A stretch of 9,719 nt of DNA, from NCBI GenBank assembly GCA_022562655.1, contig JADFOU010000060.1, forward strand, positions 1-9,719, written 5' to 3'. Each line of letters begins with the position of its first letter. Within the stretch, counting starts at the first letter, position 1. This document shows, piece after piece, positions 1 to 6,013 of this stretch. This DNA comes from a candidate division TA06 bacterium (lineage in GTDB: Bacteria; Hydrothermota; DG-26; E44-bin18; JADFOU01). The position numbers and the translations under genes are program-made. Under the pieces are notes generated by a model that saw only the letters and a list, made by a program, of their open reading frames with translations, searched no databases and was not told where the DNA came from.

Positions 1-1682
1 GCCAGATCCCGCAGGAGGTCCGTCGTCCTCCACCATATGGGCACCGTGTCGTCCTGGGCAATAGTGGCCGGGCAAGGGGGAATGGGAATCCCATCCAGAT
101 GGGTCACGACGACAACAGGGTTAATCGAGTCCCATCGAATGTCGTAAAGACCGAAATTGATTGTGTCTGCTCCCAGACTCATGGGGATGTTAATGACGAT
201 CTCTCCAAACAAGGTATCTCCAGGGCTCTTCTCCCAGAAGGTATCTGTGGCAGCCCACATTAACGGAGGCTGGACCCGGAGGGTATCCCTGGGATCTCCA
301 AAAGGATCCCCCGGCAAGGTAAAATGGTAAAACCCATCTGGATTGGTCTTTGTTTTATAGACACTGTCAATGAAGGTATGGGTGATGTCCCAGGTCTTAA
401 TCAAAAGGACAACACCCGCCATCGTTTTCTCCGTCGCAGCATTCCATTCTCGATTCCCATTCCTGTCGATATAGACCCATCCCTCAATAAAACCGATGGT
501 ATCCAGTGGAGAGACCTCAAACTCCACCGTATCGGAAAACTGCTTTGCCACATACACAATTTGAGGGTTTGTCGACAGAATGGAATGATAGGGTATAGAG
601 TTCAGTAGGACTTCATAGGTATCGGGTGGGACAAAGAAGTGGAATGAGCCTGTGCTCAAGGATCGAGCCACACCGACAGTATCTGTAGCCGGGTTATAGG
701 AGGTTATGGAGACCGGGGCATCTCCAAATCCAATGATTTCGCTTCCAGTGTCCCAGTAGACCCTTCCCACAACATCCCGACGCGTGGCGCTGGCATAGAA
801 GGGAGGGTCATTCCGCGTTACATCAATACCTGAGGCCATCTTCACAGTACGGAAGCCGTTATTGAAATCATACCCCCGGTCCCTCGCAGGGGTCTCTCCC
901 GTCACCATGAGGGTCACCTCTCGAATGAGATCGAGAATGGGTCTCTTGGGATCGATGCCGAGGGAATCAGCGATGGTAATGGGTTGAACAGTACTGTACT
1001 CACTCACATCAAGGCTATCATTCCCATTGACATCTCCCCAAAGCTCATCCACTGTCCCATCGCCATCCATATCGATCCAATACTGGAAGAGAGGAGCAAC
1101 AACGGAGGGATTATAAGCTCCGTTTTCCCACGGACCTCTTATGAGGGCAATCTCCACCGTATCTCCCCCGTTGTCGGTTCCATCAGAGCCATAAGCCTGC
1201 ATCACCACCATAAAGTCATTGGGGTTGGAGGTGGCGAGGGCACCGGAAGTCATATCCGAATCATCCACTGCTCCATCCAGATTGACATCCAATCCCAGGA
1301 CAATCGTCTCCGCTCCACGTCCAAATACGGTATCAGGATCATATAAGGCAGTAATCGTGGGAGACAAATCCGGGTCATAGGCATCCCGAGGATCCGTTTG
1401 GTCACTATCAAAATTAGCGTTGAATAAAATCTGGAAAGGGGCGGCATAAACGATGGCACGTTGCCCTTCTTCGAGGTCTCGACCGTAGCCGGAGGATCGA
1501 AGATATCTGGAGAGATAATCATTCACCACTCGGGTGTTCTGCTGTGCCTCGATAATAAGTTCATTCACCCTCGCCGCATTCTGAGTTCTCACCAACATGC
1601 TGACCAGAATGGACATGATGATCCCAAAGATGGCAAGGGAGACGAGAACCTCAACCAGAGTAAACCCTCTCTCTTTCTTCAT
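1..1682 (-). CDS. Large PilW/GspJ-like prepilin with EF-hand-like loops and B-type domains (partial, 3' end missing)
   Basis: The frame is open from an ATG at 1682 to the window edge, giving 560 visible codons with no stop. The N-terminus MKKERGFTLVEVLVSLAIFG is a class III prepilin signal: a short basic leader, cleavage expected between Gly6 and Phe7, Glu at mature position 5, then a hydrophobic helix. Residues 80-120 are Asp-rich. EF-hand-like loops lie at residues 132-143, 204-215 and 217-228. Two beta-rich domains follow, about 304-398 (beginning GRVYWDTG) and 399-514 (GWVYIDRNGNREW, then NPDGFYHFTLPGD, ending INFGLYD). They resemble SdrD/Cna B-type or carboxypeptidase-regulatory-like folds. 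Known PilW/GspJ proteins are usually about 200-350 residues, so this one is far larger. It starts one base after the PilV-like stop (TAAaATG), so the two are co-transcribed. I infer an exported minor pilin with an adhesive or tip role. The prepilin call is firm; the function is inferred. Confidence 0.85.
   Translation of the reverse strand, partial: MKKERGFTLVEVLVSLAIFGIIMSILVSMLVRTQNAARVNELIIEAQQNTRVVNDYLSRYLRSSGYGRDLEEGQRAIVYAAPFQILFNANFDSDQTDPRDAYDPDLSPTITALYDPDTVFGRGAETIVLGLDVNLDGAVDDSDMTSGALATSNPNDFMVVMQAYGSDGTDNGGDTVEIALIRGPWENGAYNPSVVAPLFQYWIDMDGDGTVDELWGDVNGNDSLDVSEYSTVQPITIADSLGIDPKRPILDLIREVTLMVTGETPARDRGYDFNNGFRTVKMASGIDVTRNDPPFYASATRRDVVGRVYWDTGSEIIGFGDAPVSITSYNPATDTVGVARSLSTGSFHFFVPPDTYEVLLNSIPYHSILSTNPQIVYVAKQFSDTVEFEVSPLDTIGFIEGWVYIDRNGNREWNAATEKTMAGVVLLIKTWDITHTFIDSVYKTKTNPDGFYHFTLPGDPFGDPRDTLRVQPPLMWAATDTFWEKSPGDTLFGEIVINIPMSLGADTINFGLYDIRWDSINPVVVVTHLDGIPIPPCPATIAQDDTVPIWWRTTDLLRDL
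999..1073 (-). other. Tandem EF-hand-like calcium loops 2 and 3 in the PilW-like protein
   Basis: Encodes DMDGDGTVDELW (residues 204-215) and, after one Gly, DVNGNDSLDVSE (217-228). Loop 2 has D-x-D-x-D-G spacing. Loop 3 has D-x-N-x-N at positions 1, 3 and 5, Asp at 9 and Glu at 12. Loop 2 ends with Trp at position 12 instead of an acidic residue, so it is less canonical. The pair resembles dockerin-type or other short calcium-loop repeats in extracellular proteins. Confidence 0.6.
1254..1289 (-). other. EF-hand/dockerin-like calcium loop 1 in the PilW-like protein
   Basis: Encodes DVNLDGAVDDSD (residues 132-143). Acidic or Asn residues fall at loop positions 1, 3, 5, 9 and 12, with Gly at position 6, matching the canonical 12-residue calcium-binding loop DxNxDGxxDxxD. 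Calcium binding is inferred from the motif only. Confidence 0.6.
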
Positions 1683-1683
1683 T

Positions 1684-2073
1684 TTAGTGCAAGGCTGGAG
1701 TGATATGGGTCTTCAAGGCAATGACCTCTCTTCCTCCCGGGAATGGGTAACTCACTGAATCCACCAAGATGACAAAGAAGGCGTTCTCATCTTCATTCCA
1801 TGATGAGGTAATAGAATAGCTCCACCACCGGGTATAGTTCCCCACAGTATCGTAGATCGACGTTTCCGGTGGATACTCCCTGATCTCCTCATACCCCATC
1901 ACCCGGAGTTTCTCCATCTTCTGTTCAGCCAGTTCCATCGCCCGGGTCATATTCTCTGCCTTAAGGCGTGAACGAGACCCCATGGGAAAGATTCCCGACA
2001 GGGCCATCAATCCAATGGAGAGGATAACCACGGTAATGAGTAGCTCGAGTAAGGAGAACCCACTCTCTTTCAT
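1684..2073 (-). CDS. PilV/GspI-like minor prepilin
   Basis: A 129-residue prepilin. The leader MKESG is followed by FSLLELLITVVILSIGLMAL, so cleavage is expected after Gly5, with Glu at mature position 5 and a hydrophobic N-terminal helix. The segment after the helix (about residues 35-60, with AENMTRAMELAEQKMEKL) is the amphipathic helix typical of PilV/GspI minor pilins, which help prime assembly of the pilus or pseudopilus at the inner membrane. The C-terminal part is a small beta domain with little recognisable sequence. The start overlaps the preceding gene's stop in an ATGA (4 bases) and its own stop lies one base before the next ATG, so the three pilin genes are probably translationally coupled. 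Only a weak Shine-Dalgarno (ACAGAG) precedes the ATG. Assignment to the type IV pilus rather than type II secretion rests on pilT nearby. Confidence 0.85.
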   Translation of the reverse strand: MKESGFSLLELLITVVILSIGLMALSGIFPMGSRSRLKAENMTRAMELAEQKMEKLRVMGYEEIREYPPETSIYDTVGNYTRWWSYSITSSWNEDENAFFVILVDSVSYPFPGGREVIALKTHITPALH

Positions 2074-2525
2074 CTCTGTTCAAATCTTATAAACCCTGCC
2101 CGGGTGACAATCACCCGGACTGTATCGTTCGTCGCCGTATGGATGAGAAAAAGGCGACCTTGTCCATTTGTGATTCCATTGGGATAGAAGGTCAAGATGT
2201 CTGGCAAAGACCCATCCCCTACCATTTCGATTCTGGCGGGAAGGCTCCTCTCCCCTAAGGAGAGGGTATCATTCCCCTCGACCCTGAATAATTCGTAGTT
2301 CTGTGTTCCGGTGTCGAATTCGAACAGATAGGATTTTGAGGTCGTCACAGCCCTCTGTCGGCTCAGCATCAGGTCACTGCGGACCTGTGCCGCCGCTTGA
2401 TTGAGGATGAGACGGGGACGAAAGTTCCTATAGAAGGGGACTCCAATGGCAAACAGTGTGGCCAGGATACCCATGACCACCATAACTTCAATGGCCGAAA
2501 ACCCCCACTTTTTCTCTTGATTCAT
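2070..2525 (-). CDS. FimT/GspH-like prepilin
   Basis: A 151-residue prepilin and first gene of the pilin operon. The leader MNQEKKWG precedes FSAIEVMVVMGILATLFAIG, so cleavage is expected after Gly8, with Glu at mature position 5. Residues 40-60 (LNQAAAQVRSDLMLSRQRAV) match the conserved segment of the GspH/FimT family, in which this helix leads into a beta-sandwich head. The remainder (LTFYPNGITNGQGRLFL, then VRVIVTRAGFIRF at the end) is the family's usual C-terminal beta region with the Gly-rich turn. Length is normal for FimT/FimU/GspH. These minor pilins form part of the tip or priming complex, and FimT homologues in some bacteria bind DNA, which the sequence alone cannot show here. The start is supported by a strong Shine-Dalgarno four bases upstream and by the sigma54-like promoter just beyond it. 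Confidence 0.87.
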   Translation of the reverse strand: MNQEKKWGFSAIEVMVVMGILATLFAIGVPFYRNFRPRLILNQAAAQVRSDLMLSRQRAVTTSKSYLFEFDTGTQNYELFRVEGNDTLSLGERSLPARIEMVGDGSLPDILTFYPNGITNGQGRLFLIHTATNDTVRVIVTRAGFIRFEQR

Positions 2526-2529
2526 TCTA

Positions 2530-2534
2530 CCTCC
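2530..2534 (-). promoter_or_regulatory. Strong Shine-Dalgarno for the FimT-like gene
   Basis: GGTGGAGGTAGA directly precedes the ATG at 2525. The GGAGG core is four bases from the start codon. It is the only strong ribosome binding site visible before any gene start in this window and fixes the start of the pilin operon. Confidence 0.75.
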
Positions 2535-2547
2535 ACCTTTTTATGTC

Positions 2548-2563
2548 ATCAAAAAGTGTGCCA
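2548..2563 (-). promoter_or_regulatory. Sigma54-type (-24/-12) promoter for the pilin operon
   Basis: The minus strand reads TGGCAC-ACTTT-TTGAT, matching the sigma54 consensus TGGCAC-N5-TTGCW in the -24 hexamer and the spacing, but with GA in place of GC at -13/-12. If base 2549 is -12, transcription would start near 2537, leaving a 12-base leader that just includes the Shine-Dalgarno. The gene upstream encodes a sigma54-dependent activator with an intact GAFTGA loop. Pilin promoters are sigma54-dependent in several bacteria (for example PilR-controlled pilA in Pseudomonas). Confidence 0.68.
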
Positions 2564-2617
2564 CCCCCCTCTAATAGATAACTTTAGAAAAATAAGACAG
2601 TTAGAGTTAGAGAGGGG
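2564..2617. repeat. 11 bp inverted repeat abutting the sigma54-like promoter
   Basis: Arms at 2564-2574 (CCCCCCTCTAA) and 2607-2617 (TTAGAGAGGGG) pair over 11 bp with one mismatch in the DNA, which becomes a G-U pair in minus-strand RNA. The 32-base loop is AT-rich and includes a TTAGAG direct repeat next to the right arm. The left arm ends immediately beside the TGGCAC hexamer. No T-run follows on the minus strand, so it is not a classical terminator. It could be a folded 3' end of read-through transcript or a cruciform or protein-binding site. Confidence 0.55.
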
Positions 2618-2624
2618 CTCTATA

Positions 2625-2641
2625 ACACAGTGAAATTGTGT
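2625..2641. promoter_or_regulatory. Small dyad, possible enhancer site for the NtrC-class regulator
   Basis: ACACA and TGTGT arms (2625-2629 and 2637-2641) flank 7 bases. The centre, 2633, is about 96 bases upstream of the predicted start at 2537, in the range where sigma54 activators usually bind. The arms are short, so this is a weak call based mainly on position. Confidence 0.3.
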
Positions 2642-2654
2642 CAAAAAGGTGCCA
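2641..2654 (-). promoter_or_regulatory. Second TGGCAC element, a degenerate copy of the -24 region
   Basis: The minus strand reads TGGCACCTTTTTGA, very close to the TGGCACACTTTTTGA of the main promoter about 90 bases downstream. The TTG sits one base too near the TGGCAC for a functional -24/-12 pair. It may be a decoy or duplicate sigma54 holoenzyme site, or chance similarity in a T-rich stretch. Confidence 0.3.
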
Positions 2655-2667
2655 TATGTGTAATTCT

Positions 2668-4035
2668 TTACTCAGTTTTTTCAATTTTGTAGGCTTTGAT
2701 CTTATTAAAAAGGGTCTTGTAGGATACCTGAAGCTCTTTGGCTGCCTTTCTTTTATTCCCTCTCGTACGTTTCAGGGTTTCCCGTATCAGGCGAGCCTCA
2801 ACCACCCTTTGACCCCAGGCTCCAGAGGCCCGCAGGCTCTCTTTGGGAGCCATCTCATATAGATCCAGATCTCTTTGGGTGATACCCAGATGTTCGGGAA
2901 GAACCCTGTCCGATTCCGAGAGAAGGATCGCCCTCTCTATAGCATTCTCCAACTCCCGGACATTACCAGGCCATGAATATCTTTGTAAGAGTCCCATCGC
3001 CTCGCTTGTGAAGGTGATATTCCCTTTATTGAGCTCCTTCCTGTACTTCTCTAAGAAATGGGCGGCAAAAAGGGGAATATCCTCGGGTCTCTCCCTTAAG
3101 GGGGGGAGTTGGATGGGAAAAACGGAGAGACGGTAGTAGAGATCCTCTCGGAAGGTCCCCTCCGCCATTGCCTTTTTGAGATCCTTATTGGTTGCCGCAA
3201 TCAAACGAACGTCCACTTGAAGCGTCTCTGTCCCACCCAGCCGCTCAAAGTAACCTAACTCTAAAACCCGAAGGAGTTTCGCCTGCAATTCAGTTGAAAG
3301 CTCCCCTATCTCATCTAAAAAGAGGGTTCCCCGGTGAGCCAATTCAAACTTCCCACGTTTTCGGATATAGGCTCCTGTAAAGGCTCCCTTCTCTGACCCA
3401 AAGAGTTCATTCTCCAAAAGTCCGGCAGGAATAGCGGAACAGTTGATCGCTACGAGAAGAAAATCTTTCCTTTTTGACATGGCGTGAATCGCCCGGGCAA
3501 AGAGCTCTTTCCCGGTTCCCGTCTCCCCAAGGAGAAGAACGGTGGCGTCCCCCCGTGCCACCTTTTGTGCGAGGGCTGCGGCTTCCTTCATCAGCGCACT
3601 CTGCCCCAAAATCTTGGGAGCCTGCATCTGTTCCCCCAGAACTTCCTTCAAGAGGAGATTCTCACGATACAGACGGCTCTCTTCCAGGGAACGCTCAATG
3701 AGAAGGAGAAGACGATCCATCTCAAAGGGTTTCTCCAGAAAGTCATAAGCCCCCTCTTTCATCGCCTGTACGGCCTTTCCAATGGTCCCGTACGCAGTCA
3801 TCAGGATGACGGTGATGAGGGAATCAATGGCTTTGATCTTTTTCAAGACTTCAATCCCATCCCCCTTGGGCAATTTCAAATCCACAAGGGCAACATTGAA
3901 GTGGTTCCTTCGTGCCTCCTCAAGCCCCTGACGCCCATCTTTCACCCCTACGACCCTATACCCCTCTTCCACCAGACTCTCCTCGAGCATCTGGCGAAAT
4001 GAGTCTTTATCCTCAACGATAAGAATTCTCTCCAT
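2668..4035 (-). CDS. NtrC-class sigma54-dependent response regulator
   Basis: This 455-residue protein has the full three-domain layout. The receiver domain (1-115) has acidic residues Glu8-Asp9, phosphoacceptor Asp52 (VALVDLKLP), Thr80 and Lys102 (EKPF). The AAA+ domain (about 138-375) has Walker A GETGTGKE at 170-177, the sigma54-contact loop GAFTGA at 217-222, Walker B GTLFLDEIGE at 236-245, arginine-finger region FREDLYYRL near 295-303 and WPGNVRELENAI near 355-366. The Fis-type helix-turn-helix (about 412-452) has RGNKRKAAKELQVSYKTLFNKI. Such proteins oligomerise when phosphorylated, bind upstream DNA and use ATP to open sigma54 promoters. It lies 73 bp downstream of the histidine kinase, its likely partner, and 142 bp upstream of the pilin operon, whose gap holds a sigma54-like element. 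This suggests a PilR-like role, but the partner kinase is not PilS-like, so I give no symbol. No Shine-Dalgarno is evident before the ATG. Confidence 0.93.
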   Translation of the reverse strand: MERILIVEDKDSFRQMLEESLVEEGYRVVGVKDGRQGLEEARRNHFNVALVDLKLPKGDGIEVLKKIKAIDSLITVILMTAYGTIGKAVQAMKEGAYDFLEKPFEMDRLLLLIERSLEESRLYRENLLLKEVLGEQMQAPKILGQSALMKEAAALAQKVARGDATVLLLGETGTGKELFARAIHAMSKRKDFLLVAINCSAIPAGLLENELFGSEKGAFTGAYIRKRGKFELAHRGTLFLDEIGELSTELQAKLLRVLELGYFERLGGTETLQVDVRLIAATNKDLKKAMAEGTFREDLYYRLSVFPIQLPPLRERPEDIPLFAAHFLEKYRKELNKGNITFTSEAMGLLQRYSWPGNVRELENAIERAILLSESDRVLPEHLGITQRDLDLYEMAPKESLRASGAWGQRVVEARLIRETLKRTRGNKRKAAKELQVSYKTLFNKIKAYKIEKTE

Positions 4036-4114
4036 TGGAAAATCGGTTAAATGGTAATTGGTAAAATAGTGATTGATTCAAATTAACCACAAAACTCTAT
4101 CTAACCATTTAACC
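4036..4114. repeat. AT-rich palindromic spacer between kinase and regulator genes (copy A)
   Basis: The gap is framed by a perfect 11 bp inverted repeat, GGTTAAATGGT at 4045-4055 and ACCATTTAACC at 4104-4114. The right arm includes the kinase stop codon. Inside are further variants of the same words (GGTAATTGG, AATTAACCAC). The minus-strand end TTTAACCGATTTTCCA abuts the regulator's ATG and nearly repeats the sequence before accB (copy C). No T-run follows, so it is not a classical terminator. It could fold in mRNA and protect or separate the two messages. Confidence 0.6.
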
Positions 4115-6013
4115 ATTCTTAATGGGTAACTCAATAGTCACCTTCGTCCCCTTACCCACCTGGCTTTCAATTCTGATCTTCCCTTGATGAGCGGTAATGA
4201 TCTTATGGACAAGACTTAACCCCAGACCCACTCCTCCTTCTCGTGTGGAGTAGAAGGGGGTGAAGACCTGTTTCAAATTCTCTTTTGAAATTCCGAATCC
4301 TGTATCTTCACAAGTGATTTCGACTGCAGAGGCTCGGGAAATAGTCCTTGTCCTTAGGGTGAGGGATCCACCATTGGGCATCGCCTCTTTCGCATTCTGA
4401 ACCAGATTGAAAAGAACCCTTTTCAGGAGTCCCCGATCTCCCTCAATAAAAGGCAGCCCGTCCTCGATGTGCAGATCCAATGGAAAGGCATCCACCATAG
4501 GAAGATCCGCCCCCGTGGGTTCTACCGAATCGAGCTGACAGCATTCTCTCACAAGTTGATTCACATCCACCTCTTCGAGATGAAGATGAGTCGGTCTTGC
4601 AAAATCAAGAAAATGATTCACCACGTCGTTCAGTGCTACAGATTCTTTCAAGATCTGATTGACGATTTCCTCTTTCTTCTCTCTCCTTCCTTTGTGCTTC
4701 GCACCGCCTTCGTCTGACTGTTTCTCCTTTTTCTGAAGGAGATGGGCAAAGCCGATGATGGTTCCCAGTGAGTTTTTGAACTCGTGGGCAATCCCCGCAG
4801 ACATCTCTCCGAGAGAGGCCAATCGCTCTTTCAAGCGGATCTCCGCTTCAAGCCCCTTGATCCGAGTGATGTCCGTGAAGAGGAGGGTGGCACCTTGGAA
4901 GGCACCATAGGAGTCTTCGAGGAGGGATGAAGTGGCCCCCACCCACCCCCTTTCATCGGAAAGTGAGACTTCTCGACGGGAACAAGTTCTCTTCTCCTCA
5001 ACCGCCTCTCGAAGAATTCGGGCGAGTTCATTCTTTCCCAAAACCTCTCGGTAAGGACGACCCAGCATCCCCTCCCCATCCAAACCCAAAATTTGTGAGG
5101 CGGCACGGTTAAAACAGGTGATTTGTCCCTCCCGGTCCACCCCGATGATACCACTGGTCACTGAAGAAAGGATATACAAATTGTAGTCTTCTAAACTTTG
5201 AGCCCTTTTCTGTTCTTCCGCATAGCGTTCCCTCAGGATTGCCTCTTTCTTCTTCAACTCCTCGATCACCTTTTCAAAGGTTCTCACAACAAAAGTGGAT
5301 TCCTCCTCCTCTTTTCCCATCTCACCCACTCCCAAAGCAGCTGCTCGCATCCTTCGATAGGGCTTCAGGATTGATGCGATAAAGAGAAAAGCCAGAATCA
5401 GGACGAGAGCCAATCCAGCTCCTTTCATCAATAGATTGAAACGGGAGAGCCTATTAACGATGGTGAGGAAAGAGGCATCGGAGCGAACGCCGATGACCCA
5501 AGGAACTCCCTTCTCCACTTGAACGGGGAGAAAATAAACCCGAGAGCCCTCTAAGGAGAGGGTGAGGGGTTCCCCTTTGAGTTCTTCTATTCCGGATCTG
5601 TACCCCTCCAGCCCCTCCTCCCAATCGTACCTCTCCCTGAGATAGGTCTCTGGATCATGGGAGTCAAGGAGGATACGACCCTTGGTGTCAATGAGGAAGA
5701 TCCGAGTAAACTGGGAGGCAAGGGAGAGGGTCTTCAATCGTTTTTGGAGAGGTGTGATCCACTCTTTGGAGAGGAAATCCTTGGGGTGTGGGGTTAGGGC
5801 GGATTCGATCTCCTCTTTGGCCAAGAAGCCAGTGAAGGAAAGGCGTTTATCAAATTCATCAATCAGGGCGGCCTCTGTCTGTCTGAAGAGGGAGAACATT
5901 CCCAGCTCAGCAACAATGAGAAATCCGGCCATCACGAGGATGAATATTCTCATCCTCACCTCGTAATCAAACCGACCCTTCAACATATCCAATAGGGTTA
6001 CTCGCCTTTCCAT
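4109..6013 (-). CDS. Membrane-bound PAS-domain sensor histidine kinase
   Basis: A 634-residue kinase. Membrane helix 1 is at about 21-43. An extracytoplasmic sensor region (about 46-190, with FLIDTKGRILLDS, a Cache/PAS-like motif) precedes membrane helix 2 at about 196-215. A juxtamembrane HAMP-like or coiled stretch (216-275) leads to a PAS domain (about 275-385, IIGVDREGQITCFNRAA). The catalytic core has the H-box GEMSAGIAHEFKNSLGTI with phosphoacceptor His410, N-box NLVQNAKEAM (Asn540), G1 DTGFGI, F-box FTPFYST and G2 GVGLGLS. It should autophosphorylate and pass phosphate to Asp52 of the adjacent regulator. The layout resembles AtoS/ZraS-type kinases rather than the multi-helix PilS. A hydrophilic stretch of about 20 residues (428-449) widens the turn between the two dimerisation helices. 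The gene overlaps accC by 16 bp. Met10 is an alternative start, and neither has a strong Shine-Dalgarno. Confidence 0.92.
   Translation of the reverse strand: MERRVTLLDMLKGRFDYEVRMRIFILVMAGFLIVAELGMFSLFRQTEAALIDEFDKRLSFTGFLAKEEIESALTPHPKDFLSKEWITPLQKRLKTLSLASQFTRIFLIDTKGRILLDSHDPETYLRERYDWEEGLEGYRSGIEELKGEPLTLSLEGSRVYFLPVQVEKGVPWVIGVRSDASFLTIVNRLSRFNLLMKGAGLALVLILAFLFIASILKPYRRMRAAALGVGEMGKEEEESTFVVRTFEKVIEELKKKEAILRERYAEEQKRAQSLEDYNLYILSSVTSGIIGVDREGQITCFNRAASQILGLDGEGMLGRPYREVLGKNELARILREAVEEKRTCSRREVSLSDERGWVGATSSLLEDSYGAFQGATLLFTDITRIKGLEAEIRLKERLASLGEMSAGIAHEFKNSLGTIIGFAHLLQKKEKQSDEGGAKHKGRREKKEEIVNQILKESVALNDVVNHFLDFARPTHLHLEEVDVNQLVRECCQLDSVEPTGADLPMVDAFPLDLHIEDGLPFIEGDRGLLKRVLFNLVQNAKEAMPNGGSLTLRTRTISRASAVEITCEDTGFGISKENLKQVFTPFYSTREGGVGLGLSLVHKIITAHQGKIRIESQVGKGTKVTIELPIKNG

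Noticed and set aside
1250..1522. 90-residue minus-strand ORF inside the PilW-like gene
   Set aside because: It is a different frame within a long continuous prepilin frame that starts at 1682 and carries the leader and calcium-loop motifs.
2616..2646. Sigma70-like promoter: TTGACA at 2641-2646 with TATAGA downstream
   Set aside because: The spacing is about 14 bases, too short for a sigma70 promoter, and the -10 is poor. The TTGACA overlaps the second TGGCAC element.
3484..4002. 172-residue plus-strand ORF
   Set aside because: It is antisense to the receiver and linker region of the NtrC-class regulator, and its composition reflects the complement of that gene.
4045..4114. Rho-independent terminator from the 11 bp inverted repeat
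   Set aside because: The stem is AT-rich, the loop is 48 bases and no T-run follows on either strand, so it does not look like a classical terminator.
4880..4905. TGGCAC motif on the plus strand as a second sigma54 promoter
   Set aside because: It lies inside the histidine kinase coding region, points away from all genes, and lacks a proper -12 element.
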